Below are positions 8,998 to 18,107 of a stretch of 64,000 nucleotides of DNA, piece after piece. Made by a program: the position numbers and the translations under genes. Numbering within the stretch: position 1 is the first letter of the stretch; every line of letters begins with the position of its first letter. The notes beneath the pieces were generated by a model that had not been told where the DNA came from, ran no database searches, and worked only from the letters and a program-made list of their open reading frames with translations. This stretch comes from Candidatus Gastranaerophilales bacterium (lineage in GTDB: Bacteria; Cyanobacteriota; Vampirovibrionia; Gastranaerophilales; Gastranaerophilaceae): positions 1 to 64,000 of the forward strand of contig CALUWM010000004.1 in assembly GCA_944324485.1 (NCBI GenBank). The letters run 5' to 3'.

Positions 8998-11046
8998 TTA
9001 ATAGTATTTAGCTCCTAGGGCTATCACTTTTTTTTGTACTTCTTCTATTAAATCTTTTTCTTCCGGTTCTGTTGATAAGAATTTTTCATATGCAACAAGC
9101 GCACTCTTTTCGTCTTTTATCTTTTCATATGCTTTTCCAAGCTGATAATATGCCATATAGTATCCAGGATCATATTCTATTGCTTTTTGTAAGTCGATTA
9201 TTTGTGCTGCATTTCTGTTCATTGCATCATACACAAGCGCTCTATAATATAGCATTTGAGAGTTTTTGGGATAGTTTTTTAAGCCTTCATCTAATATGGA
9301 GCTTGCTTTTAGATATTCTTTTTTTTCATATTCATTATAGGCATTGTTTACAATTTGTGTAATTATTTTTTGATTTACAAAACCAAGTAATTTTATTGCT
9401 TTTTCATTTTCTTTATTTAAATTGACTGCTTTTATAAGATTAGCCTTAGCGGTTACAAAGCTATTTAATTCCATATATGTAAGACCTATATTGTAATATA
9501 TGTCTGAATCTGTTGGGTTTAGCTTTTGTGCTTCTCTAAAATTTTGAAGTGCGCTTGTAGGTTCACCCATTAACTTATATGTGTTTCCAATGGCTGTATA
9601 TATTGACGCATCCTTTGGAGTCATTTTAAGATAGTTATCTAGCGTTGCTTTGTATTCGTAGTATTTTTTAGGGTCTTTTGATATTGCTTTTTTGCGTTCT
9701 TGCTGAATAATTTTATCTTCTTTTTCAAGCTGCAGTTTTTCTTCTTGTTGTTTTTGTTTTTTTAGCTGCTCTTGTTTTTGTTTTTCCTTTTGAAGAGAGT
9801 CTTTTAGTTGTTTCTTTTCTTTTTCTGATAATTTATTGCTTTCAGTTTGTTTTTTTTGTGTTTTTGATATATCTTTTTTTTCTATAATTTTATTTTCTTC
9901 TTTTGGCGTGAGATTTTGTTTTTGGTTTTCAATAGCTTTTTTTTGTGCAAGTAGTTTTTCTTTTTCTGCTTCGTCAAGCTTTAGCGCAAACTTTTTGAAG
10001 TTTTTTGCACCTTTTTCATCATTCATTTCTTCCAAGAATTTCGCAAAATTTAAGCACTCTTGTTGGTTTACTTTATAGTTTTCTTTGTTTTTATATATTC
10101 TTTCAAGGATTTTATCTGGTGTATATTTTCTTTCATAGATTTTATATAGCCCATATATTGCTTGAGAAGAATTTGGAATTTTAGCTAGAACTTCATTAAA
10201 TTCTTTTTCTGCGTTTAAAAGATTTCCTGTGTTTGCATAAGCTTTTGCTTTTGATATTTTTACCATTGTGTCGTTTGGATAATCTTTTAAAATATCATCA
10301 TAAACGCTTATTGCTTCATTATCTTTGCAATCACAAAAATATAAATCTCCTAAATAATATTTTAAAAATATATCATTAGGGTTAATTTTGATTGCTTTTG
10401 TATAAGCAATATATGAATCATCTTTTTTGCCAAGTTTATTATAAATGTCTCCAAGTGCTTCATATAGATTGTTGGCGTCATATTTATCTTCGGGGGTTAT
10501 TTTATTTAGTATAATGTATTCTATTTCTTTTAAGACTTTTTCGTCATTTGTTTTTTGTATTGTATGTTTTAGATATTCGATTCCAAGAATGTTTTTGTTT
10601 TCTTTTAGATATAACTTTGCTAGTTTGTATGACGATAAATAGTTGTCCGGATTGTATTGTAGTGATTGTTTATAATATGAGGCAGTTTTTTTGGGATTTT
10701 TAGCTGATTTAAAAGAGATATCTCCAAGAAGCATATAACAGAGGCTTGGCTCTATATTGTTTTCAATCAGGTCATTTAATTCATATATAGCACTGTTATA
10801 CTTTTGTTCTTGTATGAGTCTTTCAACATCTTCAATTCTTGCTTGAGTTGAGTAGTCGATTTTATTTTGAGATATGTATCTTTCAAGTTTTTGTTTTGTT
10901 TTTTTGTATTGTGGGGAATTCTTATCTTTTAAAACTGAAAGTTCGGCTCTGATTAAATCATATTCATAGCTTTTTGGTGTTTGAGCAAAAGCGCTTAAAC
11001 TTGTTGAAATCTGAAACAGTATAAATAATACAAAAAGTTTTTTTAT
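8998..11046 (-). CDS. Secreted TPR-repeat protein
   Basis: About 682 aa with a signal peptide (KKLFVLFILFQ.. to AFAQ). An N-terminal TPR array (about 80-330) is followed by a Lys/Glu/Gln-rich charged helix (about 355-465) and a second TPR array (about 475-680). TPRs bind partner proteins; placement with kdsB suggests a periplasmic envelope role, but no precise function is known. Start choice: the first in-frame ATG (11094) has no SD and adds 16 residues before the signal peptide. An AGAGGG SD instead sits 6 nt before an ATA codon at 11046, exactly at the signal peptide. Confidence 0.8.
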   Translation of the reverse strand: MKKLFVLFILFQISTSLSAFAQTPKSYEYDLIRAELSVLKDKNSPQYKKTKQKLERYISQNKIDYSTQARIEDVERLIQEQKYNSAIYELNDLIENNIEPSLCYMLLGDISFKSAKNPKKTASYYKQSLQYNPDNYLSSYKLAKLYLKENKNILGIEYLKHTIQKTNDEKVLKEIEYIILNKITPEDKYDANNLYEALGDIYNKLGKKDDSYIAYTKAIKINPNDIFLKYYLGDLYFCDCKDNEAISVYDDILKDYPNDTMVKISKAKAYANTGNLLNAEKEFNEVLAKIPNSSQAIYGLYKIYERKYTPDKILERIYKNKENYKVNQQECLNFAKFLEEMNDEKGAKNFKKFALKLDEAEKEKLLAQKKAIENQKQNLTPKEENKIIEKKDISKTQKKQTESNKLSEKEKKQLKDSLQKEKQKQEQLKKQKQQEEKLQLEKEDKIIQQERKKAISKDPKKYYEYKATLDNYLKMTPKDASIYTAIGNTYKLMGEPTSALQNFREAQKLNPTDSDIYYNIGLTYMELNSFVTAKANLIKAVNLNKENEKAIKLLGFVNQKIITQIVNNAYNEYEKKEYLKASSILDEGLKNYPKNSQMLYYRALVYDAMNRNAAQIIDLQKAIEYDPGYYMAYYQLGKAYEKIKDEKSALVAYEKFLSTEPEEKDLIEEVQKKVIALGAKYY

Positions 11047-11060
11047 ATTGCACCCTCTTA
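11044..11060 (-). promoter_or_regulatory. SD preceding a possible ATA start codon
   Basis: On the minus strand AGAGGG is followed by 6 nt and ATA-AAA-AAA-CTT, the first codons of a canonical signal peptide. No ATG, GTG or TTG in this frame is better placed. Confidence 0.45.
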
Positions 11061-11198
11061 TATTTAAAAATTCTATCTCTAAGATTTTTCCCATAGGTAT
11101 ATTTTAATATAAAATTTTGTTAAATGAAATAAACTAACGACTATTGTTAAAAATTTTAATAGTTGCATTTTGATTGGATAAGTTTAATAATATTGTCT

Positions 11199-13022
11199 AT
11201 GAAAAGAAAATTATTTTTATTAACAGGTATTGTTTTTTCTTTGTCTCTAGCTAATAGTCAAGTTTTTGCTAAGATGAGTTCGGAGTCTAATAAGCTATAC
11301 AATAGTGCTATTGTTCATGAACAGGAAGGCAATTTAGAGCAAGCTTTATTTTATATTAAAAAAGCACTTAATTATTCTCCCGATGATGCTGTTTTAAATA
11401 TTAAATTGGCTGGTATTTATAGCGCCATGGGTAAATATTCTGATGCTTTAAGTGCATACAATAAAGCGGTTATATTAAGACCTGAAGATGGTTTTTTGTA
11501 TATAAGTATGGCAAATTTATATATGCAACTTTATGATTATAAAAATGCATTAGCTTCGTATGAAAAAGCGCAAAGTTTAATGCCTGATTATAAGTATAAT
11601 TTTATAAATATTGCAAATGCAAAAAATTTGCTGGGTGATAATACTGGTGCAATATCTTCTTATGAACAATTTTTAGCTGTTTATCCTGAAAATCTTGAAG
11701 CACAGTCTGCAATTGCAAATATATATCTTGAAGAAAAGGACTATGATAGAGCCATAGATAAGTTTGCAGCAGCACTTAGGTCCAATCCTTCAGATTTTCG
11801 TGATTATTCAAATTATGGTCTAGCATTACTCAGAAAAGGTGATTATCCAAAAGCGGAGATTGCTTTTAAGAGTGCCGTTGGAATTAATAAAAATGATGCA
11901 ATGAGTTTTGCTAATCTTGGCGTTGTGCAAATGAAACAAGATAAACTATCTGATGCGGAAAATTCTTTTAAAAGAGCTTTAGAGTTAGATAGCGAATTAA
12001 ATGCTATACGATTTGATTATGCTGTTTTATTGGATAAAAATAATAAAATTGCTGATGCAGTCGAGCAATATAAATTATTCATAGAACATTACCCTGACAA
12101 TTTAAGCGGTTATATAAATCTTGCAAATTTATATTCAAAAAATTCTGATTATAAAAATGCAATTAGTGTTCTTGAAAAAGCAAGAGAACTTAAGCCCGAT
12201 GATAATTTTATTAAGTTTGAACTGGCAAGAATGTATCAAAATAATGCTGAATTCACTGATGCGCTTAAATATTATAATGATGTGCTTGCGGTTGATAAAA
12301 ATAATTATCTGGCATATTACAATAAGGGTGTTATTCTATCTGAAACCGGAAATTATCAAGATGCCGATCTGATATATACTCAACTTTTAAAAGCAAATGA
12401 AGAAATGTTGTCTAAAAGTAATATTTCTTTGGAAGATATTAAAAGCGACAAGATTGATAATTCAATAAAGCAAGCTGAAAGTTTTTACAATAGTGGCGAT
12501 TATAAGAAGGCTCGTTCTATATATTTGAAGTTAATCAATGACAACCCTGATGATTATCGTGTTTTAGTTGGACTTGCGGATACTTCATTATCGCTTGGTA
12601 TGAATGAATTTGCAAAAGATTATTATGAAAAAGCTCTTGTTATTGATAATTCAAATCCGGATATTCTTTCACATTATGCTCAGGCGCTTTATCTTTTAAA
12701 GGACTACGAGACAGCTGATTCTGTTTTGGATAAAGCGATTGAATGTGATAATGATGATGATAAGTTGTATTACAATAAAGCCTTAATTGAATATGAGTTA
12801 AAGAAATATGATCTTGCATTGATTAATGTTAAAAAAGCTTCTGTACTAAAACCTTTGGTTGCAGATTATTTTTATCTTGAGGGTTTAATTTTAGAGGCAG
12901 ATAATAATTCAAAAGATGCAATTTTTGCTTATGAAAAATTTATTGAATTAACAACAGATGATTTACTTAAATCTCAAGTTCAAACTAAAATTAAGTCTTT
13001 ATATGATAGTTTAGTGCAATGA
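11199..13022 (+). CDS. Secreted multi-TPR protein
   Basis: 607 aa from ATG 11199; upstream in-frame TTG 11163 would only lengthen the signal peptide. Signal peptide MKRKLFLLTGIVF..FA is followed by an almost continuous series of TPR units (about residues 30-600), with typical A..Y..A and P motifs at 34-residue spacing. It is a scaffold, probably periplasmic. It is divergent from the other TPR gene at 8998-11046 and heads an operon with a secreted protein (4-nt ATGA overlap) and a cysteine-cluster protein. Gene-specific function is unknown. Confidence 0.9.
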   Translation: MKRKLFLLTGIVFSLSLANSQVFAKMSSESNKLYNSAIVHEQEGNLEQALFYIKKALNYSPDDAVLNIKLAGIYSAMGKYSDALSAYNKAVILRPEDGFLYISMANLYMQLYDYKNALASYEKAQSLMPDYKYNFINIANAKNLLGDNTGAISSYEQFLAVYPENLEAQSAIANIYLEEKDYDRAIDKFAAALRSNPSDFRDYSNYGLALLRKGDYPKAEIAFKSAVGINKNDAMSFANLGVVQMKQDKLSDAENSFKRALELDSELNAIRFDYAVLLDKNNKIADAVEQYKLFIEHYPDNLSGYINLANLYSKNSDYKNAISVLEKARELKPDDNFIKFELARMYQNNAEFTDALKYYNDVLAVDKNNYLAYYNKGVILSETGNYQDADLIYTQLLKANEEMLSKSNISLEDIKSDKIDNSIKQAESFYNSGDYKKARSIYLKLINDNPDDYRVLVGLADTSLSLGMNEFAKDYYEKALVIDNSNPDILSHYAQALYLLKDYETADSVLDKAIECDNDDDKLYYNKALIEYELKKYDLALINVKKASVLKPLVADYFYLEGLILEADNNSKDAIFAYEKFIELTTDDLLKSQVQTKIKSLYDSLVQ

Positions 13023-13441
13023 AAAAACTTTTATTATTAATTTTTTTATTTTCGTTTTTAATTAACCCTTCTTTTGCTTGGGGAAAAAAGCCAAAAAATT
13101 TATTGTATTTTGGTAATTCGATAGATGAAATTGAAAAATCAGTTATTGATAAGATTGAAACCAAAGATGTTTTTAAGGCCGGAAATAAGATTTATTTTCT
13201 TGCTTATATTCCGGAAGGCTTTAAGTCTGATTATATTAAATATCAAATTGTTAAACAAGATGATAATGCCCATGTAGCAGGTTATACACGTATTAGAAAT
13301 ATTACTTGCAGAATAAAAAATAAAAATTATTATTCGGATTATTTCATTATATATGAGACAGGTAAATATTACCTTCAAGTGTTTGACATTCAAAATCTCC
13401 ATCAGTGGCTTGTTATTGGAGGATTTAAAATTGTTGAATAA
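13019..13441 (+). CDS. Small secreted protein of unknown function
   Basis: 140 aa with a clean signal peptide (MKKLLLLIFLFSFLINPSFA). The mature part is predicted to be beta-rich (YFLAYIPEGF, YYLQVFDIQN). Its ATG overlaps the stop of the TPR gene (ATGA), so the two are translationally coupled. No family is recognised; it could be a periplasmic partner of the TPR scaffold. Confidence 0.75.
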   Translation: MKKLLLLIFLFSFLINPSFAWGKKPKNLLYFGNSIDEIEKSVIDKIETKDVFKAGNKIYFLAYIPEGFKSDYIKYQIVKQDDNAHVAGYTRIRNITCRIKNKNYYSDYFIIYETGKYYLQVFDIQNLHQWLVIGGFKIVE

Positions 13442-13868
13442 AATAAAAATTTTTTTTGAAGATTTTGTTTTAAAAATGTACAATAAATTATTTTCTTCAA
13501 AATATGTAATTAAGGGAAAGTGCAAGAAATGCGGTAAGTGTTGCAGGAATATTTTATTTTCAACAAAAGATGGTTATGTTAAGTCCGAAGATGTTTTTAA
13601 AAAAATGCAAAAGAAATACAGATATTATAGAAATTTCCGTATTTCGGGTGTTATTAAGGATAAAATGGAATTTCAAAATGGCGCTTTAACTTTTGAATGT
13701 AAGTTTATATCTAAAAATAATAAGTGCTTAATTTATCCCATTCGTCCTATTTTTTGTAGAGATTATCCAAATATCAACTCTGACCTTATATATAATGGTG
13801 TTGAAATGTTAGATGATTGCGGTTTTTATTTTGATGTAGATAAAAAATTCTCTAGTTACTTAAAATAA
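13431..13868 (+). CDS. YkgJ-family cysteine-cluster protein
   Basis: 145 aa. Cysteine pattern CKKCGKCCRN near the N-terminus with later Cys in FECKFI, KCLIYPIRPIFCRDYPN and DDCGF matches the YkgJ/UPF0153 family, thought to bind a metal or Fe-S cluster; its reaction is unknown. I place the start at TTG 13431, because a perfect GGAGG (13418-13422) lies 8 nt upstream. The first ATG of the frame (13353) lies deep inside the preceding gene, and the next ATG (13476) lacks an SD. The overlap with the preceding gene is 11 nt. Confidence 0.85.
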   Translation: MLNKIKIFFEDFVLKMYNKLFSSKYVIKGKCKKCGKCCRNILFSTKDGYVKSEDVFKKMQKKYRYYRNFRISGVIKDKMEFQNGALTFECKFISKNNKCLIYPIRPIFCRDYPNINSDLIYNGVEMLDDCGFYFDVDKKFSSYLK

Positions 13869-15068
13869 TTATTCATATTTTATTCCGGCTTCTTTAAATC
13901 TTTTAAATACTTCTTGAAGTCTTAATATTGGCTGCACTAGAGATACTCTAAATCTGTCATCGCTCATTGCGCCAAAGGCACTTCCCGGAGTTATTAAGAC
14001 CCCTGTTTTTTCTAGAACATATTTACAAAAATCCATGGAGCTTTTAAATGTTGATGGTATTTTAATCCAAAAATACATCGTAGCATCACTTCTTGGCGCA
14101 TAAAAACCAAGTTCGTTAAACCCTTGTGCTACAATTTCTCTTCTTGCGTCATATTTATCCATGATTGACTTAACATATTCTTGTGGCATCGTTAATGCAG
14201 CTATGCAAGCATCTTGTACAATGGTTGACGTTCCGTAATCTATGTTTGATTTCATTGCATATAAATTTTGAATAAAATCTTTTTTGCCTACTGCAAATCC
14301 ACATCGCCAGCCTGCCATATTAAATGTTTTGGTAAAAGAGTGAAATTCTATTGCTATATCTTTTGCACCGTCAATGTTAAAAATAGAATAAGGGCGATAA
14401 TTAGAGAAGCAAACTTCGCCGTATGCCAAGTCTGAAACTAATAAAATATTGTTTTCTTTGCAAAAAGCTACTATATCCCTTAAAAAGCTTTTTGGCGCCA
14501 CTGCTCCTGTTGGATTATTCGGGTAGTTTATGAAAAACATTTTTGCTTGTTTTGCAATGTCTGTTGGAATTTCATTGAGATCTATTAAAAACCTGTTTTC
14601 TTCTTTCAACTTAACAAAAAAAGGTTTTCCTCCTGCAATTAGTGTTCCTCTGCATAATACCGGATAATACGGGTCGGGAATTATGTTGATGTCATTTTCA
14701 TCAGTGTATGCCATTGCAATATTTGCAAGTCCCTCTTTTTCTCCAATCAAGGTTTGAACTTCACTATCAGGATCTATATCTACATAGTATCTTTTTTTCA
14801 TCCAATCTGATATCGCCTTTCTTAGCTCCGGTTTACCCCTAAAATTTGGATATCCATGATTGATTGGATTTTGTATAGCTTCAAGTGCTACTTTTACAAC
14901 CGGATCCGGAGTTGCTCCATCAGGATTTCCGATTGATATATCTATTACATCAACTCCGTTTTTTATTGCTTTTTGTTTGAGTTCAGCAAGTTCTGCAAAT
15001 ATATATTTAGGTAGATTTAAAATTCTTTTTGATGGCCTTATATCTATTTTTTGAGTGTCTGTATTCAT
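13869..15068 (-). CDS. PLP-dependent aminotransferase, LL-diaminopimelate aminotransferase-like
   Basis: 399 aa class I/II fold-type I aminotransferase. Motifs: NYPNNPTGA (PLP-pocket Asn), SDLAYGEVCF (Asp-x-x-Tyr pair), SFTKTFNMAGWRCGF (Schiff-base Lys) and FRVSLVQP (carboxylate-binding Arg). Sequence style resembles DapL and alanine aminotransferases. Cyanobacteria use DapL to make LL-DAP for lysine and peptidoglycan, so that role is plausible but not proven. SD is GAGGATAAA. It follows rpsP past a terminator and abuts the YkgJ gene tail-to-tail with no gap. Confidence 0.85.
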   Translation of the reverse strand: MNTDTQKIDIRPSKRILNLPKYIFAELAELKQKAIKNGVDVIDISIGNPDGATPDPVVKVALEAIQNPINHGYPNFRGKPELRKAISDWMKKRYYVDIDPDSEVQTLIGEKEGLANIAMAYTDENDINIIPDPYYPVLCRGTLIAGGKPFFVKLKEENRFLIDLNEIPTDIAKQAKMFFINYPNNPTGAVAPKSFLRDIVAFCKENNILLVSDLAYGEVCFSNYRPYSIFNIDGAKDIAIEFHSFTKTFNMAGWRCGFAVGKKDFIQNLYAMKSNIDYGTSTIVQDACIAALTMPQEYVKSIMDKYDARREIVAQGFNELGFYAPRSDATMYFWIKIPSTFKSSMDFCKYVLEKTGVLITPGSAFGAMSDDRFRVSLVQPILRLQEVFKRFKEAGIKYE

Positions 15069-15095
15069 TTTATCCTCTTTTTCTTTAATTAAAAC

Positions 15096-15127
15096 AAAAA
15101 AATAAGCCTCGAATATCGAGGCTTATT
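15096..15127 (-). terminator. Terminator of rpsP
   Basis: Near-perfect palindrome AATAAGCCTCGA / TCGAGGCTTATT with a 3-nt loop, followed on the minus strand by a run of T. Confidence 0.85.
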
Positions 15128-15145
15128 GAGTGTTCTTTAAAAAAC

Positions 15146-15511
15146 TTATGCTTGTGCCTCGTCAGCAGAAGTTTCCGCTTCTTGCGCGGCTTGTGCTTGG
15201 GCAGCTTTTTCTTGTTCTAATTTTGCTTGTGCTTTTTTAGAAAGTTTTTTGGTTTCAACTTTTTTGTAGTTTAAGCTTCCGTCTTCATTAGCATTTTTAA
15301 TTAAATACATAACTGTTTCAGTTGCTTGAGCACCTTGAGCCAATCTTTCATTTGCTCTTTTAGTGTTTAATTTCATTTCCTTAGTTTTTGGATTATAGTA
15401 TCCAAGTTCTTCTATTGGAGCACCTTCTCTTTTTGAACGGCTGTCGATTACAATAATTCTGTAACTTGGATTTTTCTTATAGCCTAATCTTTTAAGTCTT
15501 ATTTTAACCAC
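15146..15511 (-). CDS. rpsP: 30S ribosomal protein S16
   Basis: 121 aa from GTG 15511 (VVKIRLKRLGYKKNPSYRIIV, the invariant S16 N-terminus). AAGGAA 9 nt upstream supports this start over the longer ATG at 15577, which would add a 22-residue extension foreign to the family. Core motifs RSKREGAPIEELGYYNP and NTKRANERLAQGAQ are present. After the core the protein carries an Ala/Gln/Glu/Lys-rich tail of about 35 residues. Single-gene unit with its own terminator. Confidence 0.95.
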   Translation of the reverse strand: MVKIRLKRLGYKKNPSYRIIVIDSRSKREGAPIEELGYYNPKTKEMKLNTKRANERLAQGAQATETVMYLIKNANEDGSLNYKKVETKKLSKKAQAKLEQEKAAQAQAAQEAETSADEAQA

Positions 15512-15635
15512 TTTATTAAATTCCTTTTTTGTGTACTGTCTTAATTCTATCAAACTATAAACATATTTATTTTGCAAGTATAAAGAAAATATATTTGTTA
15601 ATTTTTTTAATAAAGCTTACTTAATTTAAAATCAA

Positions 15636-15644
15636 TGTTATTCT
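15636..15644 (+). promoter_or_regulatory. Extended -10 box of the TrpD-like gene
   Basis: TGT-TATTCT ends 6 nt before the ATG at 15651; no SD is present. A weak -35 (TTACTT, 15617-15622) lies 16 nt upstream. Predicts a leaderless transcript. Confidence 0.35.
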
Positions 15645-15650
15645 TTTATT

Positions 15651-16652
15651 ATGATTAAAGAAGCTTTAGAGAAATTACTAAACGGTTATAATTTAACTCC
15701 TACGGATATAAAAGAAGTTTTTGATGAAATTGTTTCGGGTTTAGCCGATGAGATACTAGTTTCTTCTTTTTTGACCGCTTTAAAATTAAAAGGTGAATCA
15801 ACAGATGAAATATCTGCTGCAATATCGTCATGCAGGGAATCTTTTAGAACACTTAATTCTAATTTTTTAAAAGATGAACTGTTTGAAAATGTCGTATTTG
15901 GGAATCGTGATGGTCTTTTAGATATTTCTTTTGCGGTTGATATTGTGTTATCTGCTTCAGACTTAAAGGTTTTTAAATATTCGCTTGCTTCTGATTATAA
16001 TATCAATCAGTCTTTTCAGACGTTCAATCTTATAAATAATGGCAATTTTGATTATAGTGAATCTGTTTTTGAAAGAACCGGATTTATTTATTTTCTTTTT
16101 CCTTCTTGTGAAAACTATGTTAAATACACAAAAAATATTTCAAGAGCTTTATGTTTTAGTAATTTATTAAATATTACAGATAAAATGTTAAGTCCTTTGG
16201 GAGCAAAAAATCAAGTTATCGGTTTAGTTGAAAAAGATTTGGTTGAGAAATATGCTGATATTTGTCTTAAATTAAATAATCATAATACTTTGGCTTTATC
16301 TGGAGTTAATGGTTTTCCTTTTGCATCAATTGAAGGAGAAACTTTTGTAGCAGAAGCTTGGAAGAATAAAATTTTTACATATATTATTACTCCTGAATTG
16401 GTCGGATTAAAAGCTGCTTCATTTGATGAAATTAAATGTGAAAATTCTGCTCATGGCCTTGAAATTATTAAAAATGTTTTTGAAAATAAAATTAAAAATG
16501 CGCCGTATGATATAATAGTATTAAATTCTGCACTTTCTTTATATATAACAAAGAAGGCTGATTCTATTATGGATGGAATTTTGCTTGCAAAAAAAATAAT
16601 TGATTCTAACCTTGCAAGGGAAAAGTTGGAACAATTAATAAAAATATACTAA
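15651..16652 (+). CDS. Degenerate anthranilate phosphoribosyltransferase (TrpD)-fold protein
   Basis: 333 aa, the usual TrpD length. The all-alpha N-terminal domain is recognisable (LTPTDIKEVFDEIVSGLADEILVSSFLTALKLKGES). The PRPP-binding GTGGD loop is replaced by FGNRDG, and the KHGN motif by a SLASDYN stretch. The later NLLGPL-type segment persists only as LLNITDKMLSPLGAKNQVIG. The family normally transfers phosphoribose to anthranilate; this copy has lost the key binding residues and is probably a pseudoenzyme or has a new role. No other trp gene is nearby. Confidence 0.7.
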   Translation: MIKEALEKLLNGYNLTPTDIKEVFDEIVSGLADEILVSSFLTALKLKGESTDEISAAISSCRESFRTLNSNFLKDELFENVVFGNRDGLLDISFAVDIVLSASDLKVFKYSLASDYNINQSFQTFNLINNGNFDYSESVFERTGFIYFLFPSCENYVKYTKNISRALCFSNLLNITDKMLSPLGAKNQVIGLVEKDLVEKYADICLKLNNHNTLALSGVNGFPFASIEGETFVAEAWKNKIFTYIITPELVGLKAASFDEIKCENSAHGLEIIKNVFENKIKNAPYDIIVLNSALSLYITKKADSIMDGILLAKKIIDSNLAREKLEQLIKIY

Positions 16653-16662
16653 TAATTTACGA

Positions 16663-16691
16663 TTGTAAAAATGCTGTATTGTAACTATAAT
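16663..16691 (+). promoter_or_regulatory. Near-consensus sigma-70 promoter
   Basis: TTGTAA (16663-16668), a 17-nt spacer and TATAAT (16686-16691); ATG 16701 follows 9 nt later with no SD. Transcription should start at or within a few nt of the ATG. Confidence 0.65.
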
Positions 16692-16700
16692 TTTTTCACT

Positions 16701-17483
16701 ATGAGAGCTTTAAAGATAACGTTTTTAATTTTTTCTTTTGTTTTTACTTCTTGTTTTGCAAACGTGGAGCAACAAGAGGAATATAAAAACGATTATTTGT
16801 ATTCAGATGCTTATTTTGATTATTTAATAGAGTGTGCTTCTCTTGAAAAACAAGCCCAAGACGAAAAAGAAAAAGAATTGAAAAAAACAAATTCAGAAAA
16901 TAACCAGTCAGATGATGAAATTATTGTTTCAGGCGATGATAATGATGAATTAAATCAAAGTGAAATAAAGCAAGATGAAATTATCATCTCTGATAGCACT
17001 CCTTTTAAACTTCGTATAGAAAATTTTTCTTCTCCAAAAAAATACGGAGAAACATTCAAGAAAGTTGATTCTAAAACGATTATTCCTGTAAATGATAAAT
17101 TTAGCTTTATTCAAAATATGACTCAGGTTAGAAACAAATACAACAGTAATGACTATAAAATTCTTGCCGGAGCTGAGTTTACTCCTTGTAAATTCTTTTC
17201 TTTGGCTTCTGGGCTAGAGGCAAATTATAGAGATATAGACCAAATACCTACTTCGAGAAAGTTATATATTACCCCAAGCTTGTTTTTAGGAGATAAAATT
17301 TCTTTGAGTTTTTACAATAAAATAGATACAAACACCCATTCAACCGATCATGATATAGGTTTAAATGTTTCGCCATTTAAATCAAAGTTTATGGATTTTG
17401 GTATTTATGCCGGACTAACAAGAAACACATCCGGCTCAAATAGCCAGAGTGCCTTGTTTAAAACTAATTTCTACTTTTTTTAG
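16701..17483 (+). CDS. Putative outer-membrane beta-barrel protein
   Basis: 260 aa from ATG 16701; the promoter just upstream excludes the ATG at 16671, whose reading frame would start before the -10 box. Signal peptide (MRALKITFLIFSFVFTSCFA, possibly lipoprotein-like at TSC) is followed by a Glu/Asp/Asn-rich linker. The C-terminal domain (about 105-260) has alternating amphipathic strands and ends in aromatic YFF, as in outer-membrane barrels sorted by BamA. Only about 8-10 strands fit. Function unknown. Confidence 0.7.
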   Translation: MRALKITFLIFSFVFTSCFANVEQQEEYKNDYLYSDAYFDYLIECASLEKQAQDEKEKELKKTNSENNQSDDEIIVSGDDNDELNQSEIKQDEIIISDSTPFKLRIENFSSPKKYGETFKKVDSKTIIPVNDKFSFIQNMTQVRNKYNSNDYKILAGAEFTPCKFFSLASGLEANYRDIDQIPTSRKLYITPSLFLGDKISLSFYNKIDTNTHSTDHDIGLNVSPFKSKFMDFGIYAGLTRNTSGSNSQSALFKTNFYFF

Positions 17484-17984
17484 TTATTTGTTTAAATAAT
17501 TTTTATTGTATTCTGCAAGCATTTCAAGGCTTGTCATAAGAGCTTGATTTGTGTTGTCATATCCGCTTGATCCGCTGCTTTGTGCTTGTATATTTGCAAG
17601 TTCCAAACTAAGTCCTTTTAGTTCTTTTAGTGCATTTATATTGTTTTGGTTTGATTTTAAAAGTTGTTCAAGTTTTCCTTCTATTGCAATGAGCAGTGTG
17701 TTAAAATTTGTACCTTCTTTTACTTCTATTCCAAGCTTTTGTGCTAAACTTTTTGCTTTTTCAAATAAATCACTTTTTTGTTCATTTTTTGAAAACAAAT
17801 TGTTATCTTGTTTTTGATTATTTGCTTCTTGTGCCGCAATAAGCCTTTTGGCTTCGCTTTCTGTTGTATTTGCGTTGAATGGAATTTTTAGCTCCAAAAG
17901 CTTTTCTTTTGTTTCTTGGGTCAATTTTTGATTATATGCCCCATAAGAATTCATCAAATTGTAATTTACTGAACTGATACCCAT
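17484..17984 (-). CDS. Conserved-looking hypothetical helical protein
   Basis: 166 aa, no signal peptide. The N-terminus (MGISSVNYNLMNSYGAYNQKL) is followed by predicted helices and a Ser/Gly-rich break near residue 137. SD AAGGAA precedes the ATG. The stop abuts the convergent outer-membrane gene with no spacer. Layout (short Ser/Asn N-terminus plus helices) resembles export substrates or chaperones, but nothing is recognised. Confidence 0.7.
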   Translation of the reverse strand: MGISSVNYNLMNSYGAYNQKLTQETKEKLLELKIPFNANTTESEAKRLIAAQEANNQKQDNNLFSKNEQKSDLFEKAKSLAQKLGIEVKEGTNFNTLLIAIEGKLEQLLKSNQNNINALKELKGLSLELANIQAQSSGSSGYDNTNQALMTSLEMLAEYNKNYLNK

Positions 17985-18107
17985 AATAACTTTTCCTTAA
18001 TGTTTTTCCTTTAAAAAGCAAAATATTAGTTAGCTTTTCCTTCCAATTTTTATTTCGGCAATTAAGGGAAAAAATATTAGGTTTTTTTGATTTTTTGTAA
18101 TAATTCT

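Noticed and set aside
13353-13430. Longer N-terminus of the YkgJ-type gene
   Set aside because: It lies within the preceding secreted-protein gene; the SD and TTG at 13431 explain the start better.
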